64,000 nt of DNA, taken from IMG/VR virus record IMGVR_UViG_3300027816_000081, positions 1 through 64,000 of that record; one strand, written 5' to 3'. A model generated the notes under the pieces. It saw nothing but the letters and a program-made list of their open reading frames with translations. It was not told the origin of the DNA and did not search any database. The first letter of the stretch is position 1; the number at the start of each line of letters is the position of its first letter. Shown here in pieces: positions 43,501-50,608 of the stretch. Source of the DNA: a virus. The position numbers and the translations under genes are program-made.

Positions 43501-44064
43501 TCCTGCATTGACATTTGCTGTAATGTTAGCATTGGCAGTAACATTCAAGTTACCAGTTACGTTTGCATTTGCACCTACTAGTATATTGTTGGTAATATTA
43601 GCATTGTTGGCATTAACATTAGCAGTAGTAGCTATGTTTCCTGTAAAGCTAGCGGTATTACCGTTGATTTGTAGATTAACATTGACGGTATTAGCGGTAA
43701 GAGTGTTTCCTATAGTGATATTTGAAACACCGGTGACATTTGCCGGCAAGTTAATAAAGAACGGAACTGAGCCGTTAGTAATAAAGGCTAGTGGGCCGGG
43801 ACTAGCGGGTGAGCCAGTAGAAAGATCAAGAGTAGAACTTTCAATTCTGACTTGAGCGATGTTAGCACTTACAACAACATTTCCAGTAGGCGAGTTAACG
43901 GTGATACCTGCACCTGCGGTTCTATTAACCGAGATAACTGCCTGATCTTGAAGACCTGAAAATAATTCGGTAAAATTCTGTTGAACTTTGTCAAATGCTG
44001 TTCTGATTGCATCTGCATTTGGATCGTCAGGAAAACTACCAAAGTCAATATTGCGTTGTGCCAT
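37558..44064 (-). CDS. Giant repetitive tail fibre
   Basis: 2168 residues from MAQRNIDFGSFPDDPNADAI at 44064; four extra upstream codons lack support. The N-terminal stretch through AFDKVQQNFTELFSG is an attachment domain common in aquatic T4-like fibres. The shaft is Ala/Asn/Thr/Val-rich and contains 14 copies of a TTAAQPNITSVGTLTSL unit separated by GN-rich spacers. The C-terminal 130 residues (DLAERYVADEAYEPGTVVVL, VALIGRVPCKVMGPVNKGDL) form a non-repetitive tip module widespread at fibre ends, perhaps a trimerisation or self-cleaving chaperone domain. It probably contacts the host receptor. Confidence 0.85.
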   Translation of the reverse strand: MAQRNIDFGSFPDDPNADAIRTAFDKVQQNFTELFSGLQDQAVISVNRTAGAGITVNSPTGNVVVSANIAQVRIESSTLDLSTGSPASPGPLAFITNGSVPFFINLPANVTGVSNITIGNTLTANTVNVNLQINGNTASFTGNIATTANVNANNANITNNILVGANANVTGNLNVTANANITANVNAGNINATALITAATANVAGNINANIVNANFLYGDGSNLTNVSAVANTRILNGTSYANIPVSGGNLNIVIGSNATMNVTATGANITGTLNATGNANVGNLGTTSIVATGTANVTGNITGGNLTTTGALSVTSNANVGNLGTAQVLATANVTAPQLISNVATGTAPLVVNSTTQVANLNAATAGAATNASALLQNTSTATTVYPTFTTSSANGNSSAVINTGISANLGNASITATTFVGALSGAATSATTAGTVTTAAQPNITSVGTLTSLSVTGNVTAANFVGNLANGNSDIAIPAANGNINFDIAGNANVVVMTGTGVNVAGTLNATGNANVANLGTGRVIATGNISGTQLISNIATGTAPLVVTSTTQVANLNAATAGTAGTVTTASQPNITSVGTLTSLGVNGTVTAVAFTANTGIFTGNGAGLTNLAGANVTGTVPSATTATTAGTVTTAAQPNITSVGTLTSLAVTGNVTAGNMYANSGTIGALLLGGTLTTSSQPNITSVGTLTSLSVSGNISSGNANLGNAVNANFFIGNFYGTANSATTATSATTAGTVTTAAQPNITSVGTLTSLSVSGNTTSGNFIGALANGNSNVNIPAANGNVNISAAGNANIVVVTGTGANIAGTLNATGNANVGNLGTARVLATANVTAPQLISNVATGTAPLVVTSTTQVANLNAATAGAATTAGTVTTAAQPNITSVGTLSSLTVSGNLSSGNANLGNLAVANFFQGDGGLLTNIAVSAGSFIVNGNSNVTVDANSNVRISSAGNANVVVVTGTGANINGTANVTGNLSAGNISATLVTGTLATAAQPNVTSLGTLTGLNVVGVSNLGPNSNVIITGGSNGAFLRTNGSGSLTWDTATLVPAQGANTQVIFNDGGSTYAGNANLTFNKNTGNLSVGGGLTVVNTATFGNVYANAGTIGASLLTGTLTTAAQPNITSLGTISSLIVSGNINAGNITVTSGTITANIFSGNATNLSNIPGANVTGTVANAASASSLLTNTSSATSAFPTFVTSASNGWSQQVVNSGISANLANASITATTFVGSLSGTASTATTAGTVTTAAQPNITSLGTITSLIVSGNINAGNITVTSGTITANVFSGNATSLSNIPGANVTGTVASATAATNASALLQNTSAATTVYPTFSTSSANGNSSAVINTAISANLANASITATTFVGSLSGTATSATTATTAGTVTTAAQPNITSVGTLTSLAVTGNVTAGNVYANAGTIGASLLTGTLTTAAQPNITSVGTLTSASVTGNVTAGNVYANSGTIGASLLTGTLTTAAQPNITSVGTLTSLSVTGNVTVGNLLGVFANGNSNVSIPAANGNVNISAAGNANVLVVAGSGVRTNSPLSINVGLGSGYFLDIATGTGQLGIRTAGTGSGIYNDLNSPNTIFRTQVVDNVSVSIATIATGSATSGPRISLAPNNTAMMNVTTTGANVFGTLNATGNANVGNLGTAQVLATANITAPQLISNVATGTAPLVVTSTTQVANLNVANAGFATSAGSATTAGTVTTAAQPNITSVGTLTSLDVSGNITAANITANTGVFTGNGSGLSALNASNITTGTLAQTRLANSSLTVNGTAISLGGSGTVTANTTQTITFNNGGTGDASGTTFNGGTARTISHNSIGASPLAGSASLTTTGTVTSGTWNSAIGSSATFAAGLSGANLASITGANVTGTVANATFATSAGSATTAGTVTTAAQPNITSVGTLTTLAVTGTTGFASTDSSGTGSTTKIIRAVNGTQDIGLIPRAGAGSYNNLTGADDAMIVYANSSAQGNANLTIAPWSTASGGIRIVTASNVTSSINLTATTTVLSGALQTANITTGANTTAGTVTGNWTLTAGSRWQATYADLAERYVADEAYEPGTVVVLGGENEVTIENVADSHKVAGVVTTNPAYIMNALLEGENVVEVALIGRVPCKVMGPVNKGDLLTTATIPGYAYANNAASAGRIVGKSLENFNGELGIVEIMVGKT
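38340..42765 (-). repeat. Fourteen coding repeats of the fibre shaft
   Basis: Imperfect copies of the codons for QPNITSVGTLTSL-type units recur through the fibre gene. Copies are near-identical in protein but differ at many third positions, for example among those near 38360, 38920, 39620, 39760 and 42710. This suggests selection on the protein plus occasional gene conversion. Such arrays allow length change by recombination. Confidence 0.85.
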
Positions 44065-44086
44065 GTTAATTATCACCCATTATATT

Positions 44087-44095
44087 GTATTTATC
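44087..44095 (-). promoter_or_regulatory. Late promoter GATAAATAC
   Basis: Exact match on the minus strand, 22 bases before the fibre ATG at 44064, with GGGTGAT in the leader. Confidence 0.7.
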
Positions 44096-44118
44096 GTTTT
44101 GGATTCATTTACGATTGG

Positions 44119-44152
44119 CAAAAAAAATAGCCGGGAACTAGCCCGGCTATCT
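44119..44152 (-). terminator. Rho-independent terminator
   Basis: Minus-strand ATAGCCGGG-loop-CCCGGCTAT stem (9 bp) followed by a run of eight T. It ends the transcript of the 830-residue head-protein gene just upstream of the fibre promoter. Confidence 0.88.
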
Positions 44153-44168
44153 TTAGATTTTTATAGAC

Positions 44169-46661
44169 TTACTTGACTCCGGCAAGCTTTACCCAGTCAT
44201 CAACTGAGTCGCTTACTGAACCCTGATGGTCATGCATTCTTTCAGTCTGACCAGCAATAACAGGAACAGTCGTCTGACCAGTTGACTTAGGCTTGTTGAG
44301 TCCACCTGCAATAACCTTGGTCATGAATTCAATGTCTGCTTCAAATGATGCATCAGTACCCTTCTTACCTGCATTGTTAGCCCACTCAGTAAGTTCTTCT
44401 TCTTTCAACTCGTCAGAAGTATCGTACCATGCTTTACCATAATCCGGGCCATCTTCTTCGTCGTCAAAATCCTTGTCATCTTTCTTGTCATGTTCAGGAT
44501 GCTTTGGCTTATCGCCTGAACCTTCTGACAATTGATCAAGACGATCTAACAAATCAAAGAACGATTCGTTTACGCTCTTAAGAGCAAGAGCCTTATCTTC
44601 TTCAGCTTCAGCTTCTTCGTCGGCAGTAGTTTCTGCTGCACCTGAATCGGGTGCGTTATCTTCTGCAACTTTGAATTCCATTTGATCTTCTGATTCTACT
44701 TCATCGACCATTTCTTTTGAACCGCAACTGTGTCCAGCTTCCATCATTCCGCCGCATTCCATGCAAGCTCCTTCGTTAGCTTCTTCTTTGTCACAATCAC
44801 AATTGCCTTCTTCGCAGTCGCAACCACCTTCTTCATCAGCGTAGTCTTCTGCACCCGATGCTTCAACACCGCTTAATTTCTTCATTAGACCAAGCATATC
44901 ATCTGAGCCATCAACTACATCAATATCTACGCCGCCTGCGCCAACTTCATCCGGAGCTCCATGTGCTGGCTGAATTGACATTGCACTTGATGGTTCATGT
45001 GCAGCTTCATCGCCGAACAAACCAAGACCAGCGTGCTTTACAAGTTGTAGTAGTTGGTCTGCTTCTGCATCTTGTGCAGTGATAGTTACTGAGTCAGGAG
45101 CATTCTGCTGACCCTTAGAAACTGATACTGAAAGACCTTCTGACAAATCTTCGCTTTCGTTAAGAAGTGCATTAAGCTGCTTGTCAAGTGATTCAAATGC
45201 ATACTCGTCAATCTTTGCATCATGTGATGTACGATCAGTGTATGTCTTACCACCTACGGTGAACTTGCCTCCCTTTGGAGTCTTTGCAAGTGCTGCGGTG
45301 AAAGCGTTGCCTTCATCCATTTCGTCTTCTTTATAGAAGCCGCCACCGCGTTGAAGATCCATATCTGAATGTGACATTGCAGTAGCCGGGTCTTTCTTAT
45401 GATAGTCATAAGCACCCTTTGCCATAGCGCCCGCGCCGGCAAGAGCGGCAGCGCCGCCAAGCGCAAGAGCAGCCTTACCCAGTCTGCCTTCTTCCATTTC
45501 ATCTTCCATTGCAGGCATTGCAGGCATTGCAGCACTTGCCATTCCAGGAACAGTTGCTGGCATAGCAGTTTCATAAACGCCCTGACCATAGCATTCGTCA
45601 AGACCTTCTTTGTAGCCCTCGTGATATGCCTTCATTTCTTCTAGGTCTTCGTATCTCTTGCCAGAGTGTGCATGACCTCTTAGACCGTGTGATTTGCCCT
45701 CTAAGCGGGCTGCACTAATTCTGTGATTCATAGATTCATCTACCTTTTTCTTTTTCTTGTCGGCTGCCGCCTTCTTCATTGATTCTTTCTTGTTGCCATC
45801 TTTGTCAAGGTCTAAGAAGTCTGGCTTCTTACCTTCTAAAGTTGTTTGACTACGACCAGCACCTAGATTGGCACCTTGGGTATCAATGCCGTTAGTAGGA
45901 GCTATATCGCCTTCTTTTACTTTCTTGGGAAGCTTGCTTACCTTTTGTCCGTGACTTTTCTTGATAAACTCTTTTGCAACCTTCTGACTTACACCAGTCT
46001 TCTTAGCAACATCTTTGTCATCAGCAGCAGCATACATTAATTTTGCTTGTTGCTGACTTGCAAACTTTTCGTCAAGCTGTTCTTCTTGAACCTTACCCCA
46101 ATCACTCTTAGCACGAATAGCAAACGCAAGTTCTCTCATCTTACCGAACTCTGGCGAACCCTTCTTGTGTGGGCCACTTGCCTTTAGTTTGTTATAAGCT
46201 TTAGTAAGTTCTGCCTTGTCTTTTCCAGCATACTTACCCTTCTCACTTGGAGCTACTTTAGTTTCAGCATCCCACTTTTCTTTCATTTGCATTTGACCAG
46301 CTGGTTGCTGACCAGTTGCACCTGCAGGTGCCGGCTGACCTGTTTGACCAGCAGTTGGAACAACGATTTGCAATTTCTTCTGCTGAGCAAGATCACCTAC
46401 TGCTTTGCTTAAAGCTTGTGCAGCAGGACTTGTATCGGTTACATTGATAAATCCTGCGCCAGTTTGTTGGGTGCCGCCTTCTTTTCCTACTACAGGAACA
46501 GGCTGTTTTGTTGCCATTGTCTCAAAAATGTCTTTAAGACGAGTTGGCTTAGTTTCAGCGTTTATGGGTGGCTTAGTTGAATCTTCACTCAACATTTTTT
46601 TCTTAGTAACCTTAGGAGCAGTAGCTTCTAATTCAGTTAATTTACCTAGAATGTCTTTCAT
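44169..46661 (-). CDS. Modular head-internal protein
   Basis: 830 residues. The start MKDILGKLTE-LEA fits the capsid-targeting leader. Modules in order: an LKDIFETMA helix, a Gln/Pro-rich linker, KLMYAAADDKDVAKKTGVSQ, an EF-hand-like DFLDLDKDGNKKESMKKAAA and a basic helix. A Gly/Ala segment and a Cys-rich CDCEEGNCDCDKEEANEGAC follow. The C-terminal FMTKVIAGGLNKPK...WVKLAGVK module recurs in cyanomyovirus head proteins. Many LDE/VDE sites suggest prohead-protease processing. I infer a core or scaffold-like protein; it ends at a strong terminator. Confidence 0.6.
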   Translation of the reverse strand: MKDILGKLTELEATAPKVTKKKMLSEDSTKPPINAETKPTRLKDIFETMATKQPVPVVGKEGGTQQTGAGFINVTDTSPAAQALSKAVGDLAQQKKLQIVVPTAGQTGQPAPAGATGQQPAGQMQMKEKWDAETKVAPSEKGKYAGKDKAELTKAYNKLKASGPHKKGSPEFGKMRELAFAIRAKSDWGKVQEEQLDEKFASQQQAKLMYAAADDKDVAKKTGVSQKVAKEFIKKSHGQKVSKLPKKVKEGDIAPTNGIDTQGANLGAGRSQTTLEGKKPDFLDLDKDGNKKESMKKAAADKKKKKVDESMNHRISAARLEGKSHGLRGHAHSGKRYEDLEEMKAYHEGYKEGLDECYGQGVYETAMPATVPGMASAAMPAMPAMEDEMEEGRLGKAALALGGAAALAGAGAMAKGAYDYHKKDPATAMSHSDMDLQRGGGFYKEDEMDEGNAFTAALAKTPKGGKFTVGGKTYTDRTSHDAKIDEYAFESLDKQLNALLNESEDLSEGLSVSVSKGQQNAPDSVTITAQDAEADQLLQLVKHAGLGLFGDEAAHEPSSAMSIQPAHGAPDEVGAGGVDIDVVDGSDDMLGLMKKLSGVEASGAEDYADEEGGCDCEEGNCDCDKEEANEGACMECGGMMEAGHSCGSKEMVDEVESEDQMEFKVAEDNAPDSGAAETTADEEAEAEEDKALALKSVNESFFDLLDRLDQLSEGSGDKPKHPEHDKKDDKDFDDEEDGPDYGKAWYDTSDELKEEELTEWANNAGKKGTDASFEADIEFMTKVIAGGLNKPKSTGQTTVPVIAGQTERMHDHQGSVSDSVDDWVKLAGVK

Positions 46662-47290
46662 TATCTGCCTCCCATTGCGCCTGTGCGAGGCTTTTCTGGT
46701 CTCGTGATCTTAGTCATTGGACTTTCTTTGCCCATTGTTGCCATTAGTGTTTCTGGCTTGAAAGGATCAAATGCATCAGGAGTCTTCTTGCCCTCATAAG
46801 GAATGTCAATCTTGTCATCCTTAGTTTGTTCTTTGATGCTGTCAAGATAGCTGTTACCATATGCTTTTGCAGCTTCTTTAGCACCGGGCTGTTCTTCAAG
46901 TTCTTCATGAGTTAGAACAGGGCTGTGATCCATTTGATTTTCATAGCCTTCCATTTCGGAAGTGACGCTCTCATCATAGCCGGTTTTTACAAGACGAACC
47001 ATGTTTACATTGTAGCCAAGCAATTGAGCAATCTGTTGGATCATAGGTTCTGTAGCAGGATATCTGAATTTTGCTCTGATTAAAGTTACTGGCTCGTTTG
47101 ACACATCATTGAATCCATATGGACTCTTTTGAATAGGGGTAGTCTTTGGTTCTGACATTTCAATTGGGTCAAACTTTTTAAGATTATACTTGAACATGTC
47201 AAGCCAGTTCTTATCAACCTGTCCCGCAATTTTGACAGTATAATCGTAAGTGTGAACACTTTCCATGATATATTGTTTTAAGCTACGCAT
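46661..47290 (-). CDS. Conserved head protein with capsid-targeting leader
   Basis: 209 residues starting MRSLKQYIME-SVHTYDYTVK. The first 110 residues (IAGQVDKNWLDMFKYNLKKF, TTPIQKSPYGF, RAKFRYPATEPMIQQIAQLL) closely resemble a conserved protein of cyanomyoviruses that starts MKTLKQYIMESVHTYDY, as I recall it. The tail is low complexity. It is coupled by TAATG to the following head gene. It is probably a head component; the precise role is unknown. Confidence 0.7.
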   Translation of the reverse strand: MRSLKQYIMESVHTYDYTVKIAGQVDKNWLDMFKYNLKKFDPIEMSEPKTTPIQKSPYGFNDVSNEPVTLIRAKFRYPATEPMIQQIAQLLGYNVNMVRLVKTGYDESVTSEMEGYENQMDHSPVLTHEELEEQPGAKEAAKAYGNSYLDSIKEQTKDDKIDIPYEGKKTPDAFDPFKPETLMATMGKESPMTKITRPEKPRTGAMGGR

Positions 47291-47315
47291 ATGGATCCTT
47301 GCAATATTATATTAT

Positions 47316-47324
47316 GTATTTATC
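47316..47324 (-). promoter_or_regulatory. Late promoter GATAAATAC
   Basis: Exact match on the minus strand, 25 bases before the ATG at 47290, with AGGATC in the leader. It overlaps the terminase small-subunit stop. Confidence 0.65.
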
Positions 47325-47802
47325 ACTGTTCATTATTTTTGTTGGCGAGCATCTTAAGCAACTCGTTTCTATCAAATGCTTGCCCTTCGCCTAATGGAGT
47401 ATTTTCTACTTCTTCATTTTTTGCTGCATTCTTAGCGTCAAGCTGTGCTTTCTTCATCTGTAAATCAAGCATTTTAAGCTTTTTGTTGATCTTGGCTGTC
47501 TTAGCAGTGATAGCGTGACCAAGCATACTACTTGCACTGTTAAAGATTTCTGAACTAAAACGTGATTCAACCTGCATACCCAAGTCCATAAGGTCTTTGT
47601 AACTTGCAGTGGCCATTGCGGCTAGATCATCCATTTCATTGTCAGCAGCTTCTAATCCTTTAACTTGAGGCAATGCTGCCTCAATCTTATCTAACGTGCT
47701 TAGTGCATTTTCTGTCACTTCTTCAGTGACTTCAGGTAGAGGAATAGTGAGGTCATTGTCCCCAGATGATAGTTCAAATAATTCTTCAAGCTTTTTGGTC
47801 AT
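47323..47802 (-). CDS. 16: Terminase small subunit (T4 gp16-like)
   Basis: 159 residues, helical. The central coiled coil (ALSTLDKIEAALPQVKGLEA, SYKDLMDLGMQVESRFSSEI, SMLGHAITAKTAKINKKLKM) is the pattern of cyanomyovirus gp16. The protein forms rings that select DNA for packaging. The large subunit gp17 is not in the window. Its late promoter spacing (4 bases to the ATG) suggests a leaderless or almost leaderless mRNA. Confidence 0.8.
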   Translation of the reverse strand: MTKKLEELFELSSGDNDLTIPLPEVTEEVTENALSTLDKIEAALPQVKGLEAADNEMDDLAAMATASYKDLMDLGMQVESRFSSEIFNSASSMLGHAITAKTAKINKKLKMLDLQMKKAQLDAKNAAKNEEVENTPLGEGQAFDRNELLKMLANKNNEQ

Positions 47803-47805
47803 AAA

Positions 47806-47814
47806 GTATTTATT
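47806..47814 (-). promoter_or_regulatory. Late promoter AATAAATAC, near-leaderless spacing
   Basis: AATAAATACTTTATG on the minus strand; the octamer ends 4 bases before the gp16 ATG. It overlaps the gp4 stop codon. Confidence 0.6.
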
Positions 47815-48248
47815 TACTTAGAGCCATTCCTGAATATATCATCTTCGGTGATGACTCTAAAAGTTAATCCCTGCTGTTTACAATATGCAGCGGCTGCGCT
47901 CCATTTAGCATGATTGATCGCAACGATTGCTCTATCTTTCGCACTAGCAACTTTACTTTCAATTACGCTCTGCTTTTTGGGCTTAATCTCAACTACCTCA
48001 GCCACTTTCTTGCCAAACTTGTTTTCATATACTACAAAAAAGTCCGGAACATAGATAGTGGGTTTACCGGTTAATGGATGCTTGTATGGGATACGCATAG
48101 CTTCGCTTGCCCAGTATATAATGTTTTTGTTGGTATCACAAAAAGTCATGAACGTGAGTTCCCAACCAGAACGATATTTAGGCTTGTGTTTGCCTATGTA
48201 CTTTTCTGGGTTTTTAGGTGTGTATATACCTTGCGCCCAATTACCCAT
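47814..48248 (-). CDS. 4: Head completion protein (T4 gp4-like)
   Basis: 144 residues. The pattern GIYTPKNPEKYIGKHKPKYR, SGWELTFMTFCD, YVPDFFVVYENKFGKKVAEV and VEIKPKKQ matches T4 gp4 (gp50), a TnsA-like nuclease fold with catalytic E...D...ExK. In T4 it completes the filled head before tail joining. It lies 1 base from the gene before it in the transcript. Confidence 0.88.
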   Translation of the reverse strand: MGNWAQGIYTPKNPEKYIGKHKPKYRSGWELTFMTFCDTNKNIIYWASEAMRIPYKHPLTGKPTIYVPDFFVVYENKFGKKVAEVVEIKPKKQSVIESKVASAKDRAIVAINHAKWSAAAAYCKQQGLTFRVITEDDIFRNGSK

Positions 48249-48249
48249 G

Positions 48250-48606
48250 TTATTGTACTACGTTGCGCTGTACTGCTTCGTTCGGCTTAGGAATAATGCC
48301 CACTCCATATAGTGAAGCTTTGGGCCTAAATGTATTCAAGTAATAGCATATTACTTGATTAGTTTGCAGTTTAGTAGTCGTACCCTTGATAGTGGCTAAT
48401 AGGTCCAGTACATTGAAGTTTCCTTCTTGTGCTATTCTAAACAAGAGTGATGCAAAGTTTCTAGCGATACCCTGATTCTTTGATGTTCCTAAAAAATAGG
48501 AATAGACTACATCCCAGTCTGCTGCGTTTACACGTAGCTTAGTGGTGTAGAAATTGTCAAAAAGTCTGACAGTTTGATCTAGATTTGTTACTGAGTATAT
48601 AGCCAT
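48250..48606 (-). CDS. Conserved structural-cluster protein
   Basis: 118 residues, helical and mixed (LFDNFYTTKLRVNAADWDVV, LLATIKGTTTKLQTNQVICY, LNTFRPKASLYGVG). I recall this pattern from unnamed proteins of cyanomyoviruses located beside baseplate and head genes. The promoter is CATAAATAC with leaderless spacing. Function unknown. Confidence 0.65.
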   Translation of the reverse strand: MAIYSVTNLDQTVRLFDNFYTTKLRVNAADWDVVYSYFLGTSKNQGIARNFASLLFRIAQEGNFNVLDLLATIKGTTTKLQTNQVICYYLNTFRPKASLYGVGIIPKPNEAVQRNVVQ

Positions 48607-48610
48607 AGTA

Positions 48611-48619
48611 GTATTTATG
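48611..48619 (-). promoter_or_regulatory. Late promoter CATAAATAC, leaderless spacing
   Basis: CATAAATACTACTATG on the minus strand; the octamer ends 5 bases before the ATG at 48606, so the T4-type +1 is the A of the ATG. Confidence 0.65.
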
Positions 48620-49883
48620 TGTTTGTTATAGGTCCGGTACCAAAGATAGGTTCAGTGGGGAAACCTGCTACGTCACTAAAGTCTTCTCCGTTATATTGTT
48701 CGCCCGCTAACGGTTCATTAGTGATTGGCGCCGGGCTTCTTTTTGCACCAATTGTGGGGAAGCCGGCTAGTCCTACCACACCAGGTGTTTGATTTGCGCC
48801 TGGAACTGAAAAAGGTGCATTTCTGTTCTTAGGAGTATTAGTAAGTGATGTTAGGAACGAATTGGTTAATTCTATCGCAGCAGTTTCTTTTAAGTTTGGA
48901 TTTTTAAGCCCATTGTATACTGCATTTGCATTTAAAACGGCGCCGGCAGCATTTCCATCCTTCAATGATTGGATAAACCCACCTGCTGCATCTATCAACC
49001 CACCCTGTCCCAGTACAGTACCATTTGCGCCCGGGGACATGATCGGACTTGGTGTTCTATCGTAATTTTGTTCGCTACCAAATCCAGTAACAATACTTGC
49101 AGGATCTCTGCCGTCTAAGCTTCCATAATTATATACAACGGTTTCGTAGTCTATGGTCATCTTGTTTTCCATAACTCCATTACCAGTATCATAATTATAT
49201 GTGTCGTGTGAGAAGTTAGTAATTACTGGATTTACCAAGGTGTATGCTGTGAAATTGTGTTGATGAAGACCAAACACTGTTATGTTTCTAAAGAACGGAA
49301 CCTTAACTCCGCTGTCAGCAAAATTAGCATTGTTACCACCACTGAATCCCCAATCGTAGTTTTTATTTTCAGCTTTTTCGTAAATGTCTCTATAATTATA
49401 GTTTTCTATAGATTCAGTAATCTCACCGTCGAAGAACTGAGTTCTTTCTATAGGAGAGCCTCTTTCGGCTGGCAAAACTGCGCCGGGCTTTGAACCATCA
49501 TTATAGTAGTAGCGATAATACGCTTCCCACATCTTTGTAACATTATTTCCGTTGTCATCGTGAAATGTGATATCAATTGGCTCATATCTGATTTTTGTTT
49601 GAACAATACGTTTTCTATTGTATTGATTCATTTGTGCTGTCTGCAATGAATATGACGGGAGGCGCACTTCTTTTACTAATATTCCGAAATTAGTTGCCTG
49701 CGGATATGCTTCTGGATTAATATCAAAATAAGTATGAAATAAAAATTTAAACTTAGGCGAATTCTCATAAGAATTCGGTCTAAAAGTTTTTGAAGCGTGC
49801 GTGTAATCTCTAAGGTATTCGCTGCCGAAGAATTCTCCGGCAGCGGACCTAAGTAAACTTTCGCCCCAGTTACCTAGTGACAT
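48615..49883 (-). CDS. Tail-tube-related baseplate protein (gp48/gp54-like)
   Basis: 422 residues. Residues 40-130 (FKFLFHTYFDINPEAY, GILVKEVRLPSYSLQTAQMN, QYNRKRIVQTKIRYEPIDIT, FHDDNGNNVTKMWEAYYRYY) share the tube-protein fold of gp19. In T4 the related gp48 and gp54 cap the baseplate hub and start tube assembly. The C-terminal 170 residues are Gly/Asn/Pro-rich. I cannot tell gp48 from gp54. It follows gp19 by 15 bases. Confidence 0.75.
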   Translation of the reverse strand: MSLGNWGESLLRSAAGEFFGSEYLRDYTHASKTFRPNSYENSPKFKFLFHTYFDINPEAYPQATNFGILVKEVRLPSYSLQTAQMNQYNRKRIVQTKIRYEPIDITFHDDNGNNVTKMWEAYYRYYYNDGSKPGAVLPAERGSPIERTQFFDGEITESIENYNYRDIYEKAENKNYDWGFSGGNNANFADSGVKVPFFRNITVFGLHQHNFTAYTLVNPVITNFSHDTYNYDTGNGVMENKMTIDYETVVYNYGSLDGRDPASIVTGFGSEQNYDRTPSPIMSPGANGTVLGQGGLIDAAGGFIQSLKDGNAAGAVLNANAVYNGLKNPNLKETAAIELTNSFLTSLTNTPKNRNAPFSVPGANQTPGVVGLAGFPTIGAKRSPAPITNEPLAGEQYNGEDFSDVAGFPTEPIFGTGPITNT

Positions 49884-49898
49884 AAAGTGTCCTAACTA

Positions 49899-50543
49899 TT
49901 AAGTAGTGCCACCGATACCTGTTGCGATACCAGTAGAACCGTTGAATGCACGACCAACTAGCTGACCTACTCCGCTTGTTAGAGGTGCTTGAATTGCATT
50001 ATCATAACGAATTTGTAATGCGATTGATACTGCTTCACTAGTTGCATAGTTTAGATTCTGATAGTTTGCCTGCTGAACGAAGCAACCATATAGTTCCCAA
50101 GTTTCAAGCACAGTAGGAGCAAGAGCGCCGTTACCACCGTCTAGAATCTCAATATTGGTTTGGAACTTATAGTCTTGACCAGTAGCAGCAGATGCTTGCT
50201 CAACGAAATCCATCTGCTTCTGCAATTGCTGACCAATTGCTTTTGAAACTGACCCGGAAGCATCATCACGGATGTTTACTGTTAGTGGGTTCCACGTGTG
50301 CTTACCTGCAAGATACATTCTTGAGTTGTAAACGTTTAGCGTTACTTCATCAAACTGTACCTGTGGTCTTGAGCAGTCCATAACCTGCTTAGTAAGCTGT
50401 AGTCCACCGTTAGCATCAACCCCAAAGTTCAAGAAGTTGACTCTAAAGCGGAACTGTAGTTTAGGCATCAACAGACCTTGGTTGCCGCCTGCGTTATCAG
50501 ATGCTACGGTCATGTTGAACAATGATTGTGAGGCTGTTGCCAT
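49899..50543 (-). CDS. 19: Tail tube protein (T4 gp19)
   Basis: 214 residues. PKLQFRFRVNFLNFGVDANG, QVMDCSRPQVQFDEVTLNVY, NSRMYLAGKHTWNPLTVNIR and WELYGCFVQQANYQNLNYAT follow the gp19 plan. It polymerises as hexameric rings to make the inner tube. A ribosome site AGGAG and an exact GATAAATAC promoter precede it. A strong hairpin separates it from the sheath gene. Confidence 0.93.
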   Translation of the reverse strand: MATASQSLFNMTVASDNAGGNQGLLMPKLQFRFRVNFLNFGVDANGGLQLTKQVMDCSRPQVQFDEVTLNVYNSRMYLAGKHTWNPLTVNIRDDASGSVSKAIGQQLQKQMDFVEQASAATGQDYKFQTNIEILDGGNGALAPTVLETWELYGCFVQQANYQNLNYATSEAVSIALQIRYDNAIQAPLTSGVGQLVGRAFNGSTGIATGIGGTT

Positions 50544-50562
50544 TTGTATTCTCCTGTTATAA

Positions 50563-50571
50563 GTATTTATC
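50563..50571 (-). promoter_or_regulatory. Late promoter GATAAATAC for gp19
   Basis: Exact match on the minus strand, 19 bases before the ATG at 50543, with AGGAG in the leader. It lies just after the hairpin that ends the sheath mRNA. Confidence 0.72.
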
Positions 50572-50578
50572 TTTTGTT

Positions 50579-50602
50579 AGTGGGGGCTAGGAAGCCCCCA
50601 CT
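50579..50602 (-). terminator. Strong hairpin between sheath and tube genes
   Basis: Perfect 10-bp stem, AGTGGGGGCT-TCCT-AGCCCCCACT on the minus strand, 6 bases after the sheath stop. No T-run follows, so it may be an mRNA-stabilising or processing hairpin rather than an intrinsic terminator. Confidence 0.55.
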
Positions 50603-50608
50603 GCATTA

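Noticed and set aside
37961-43855. Several long plus-strand open frames opposite the giant fibre gene (up to about 340 residues)
   Set aside because: They are Val/Ala/Pro/Leu-rich mirror images of the repeated Ala/Asn/Thr codons of the fibre; lack of stops follows from composition.
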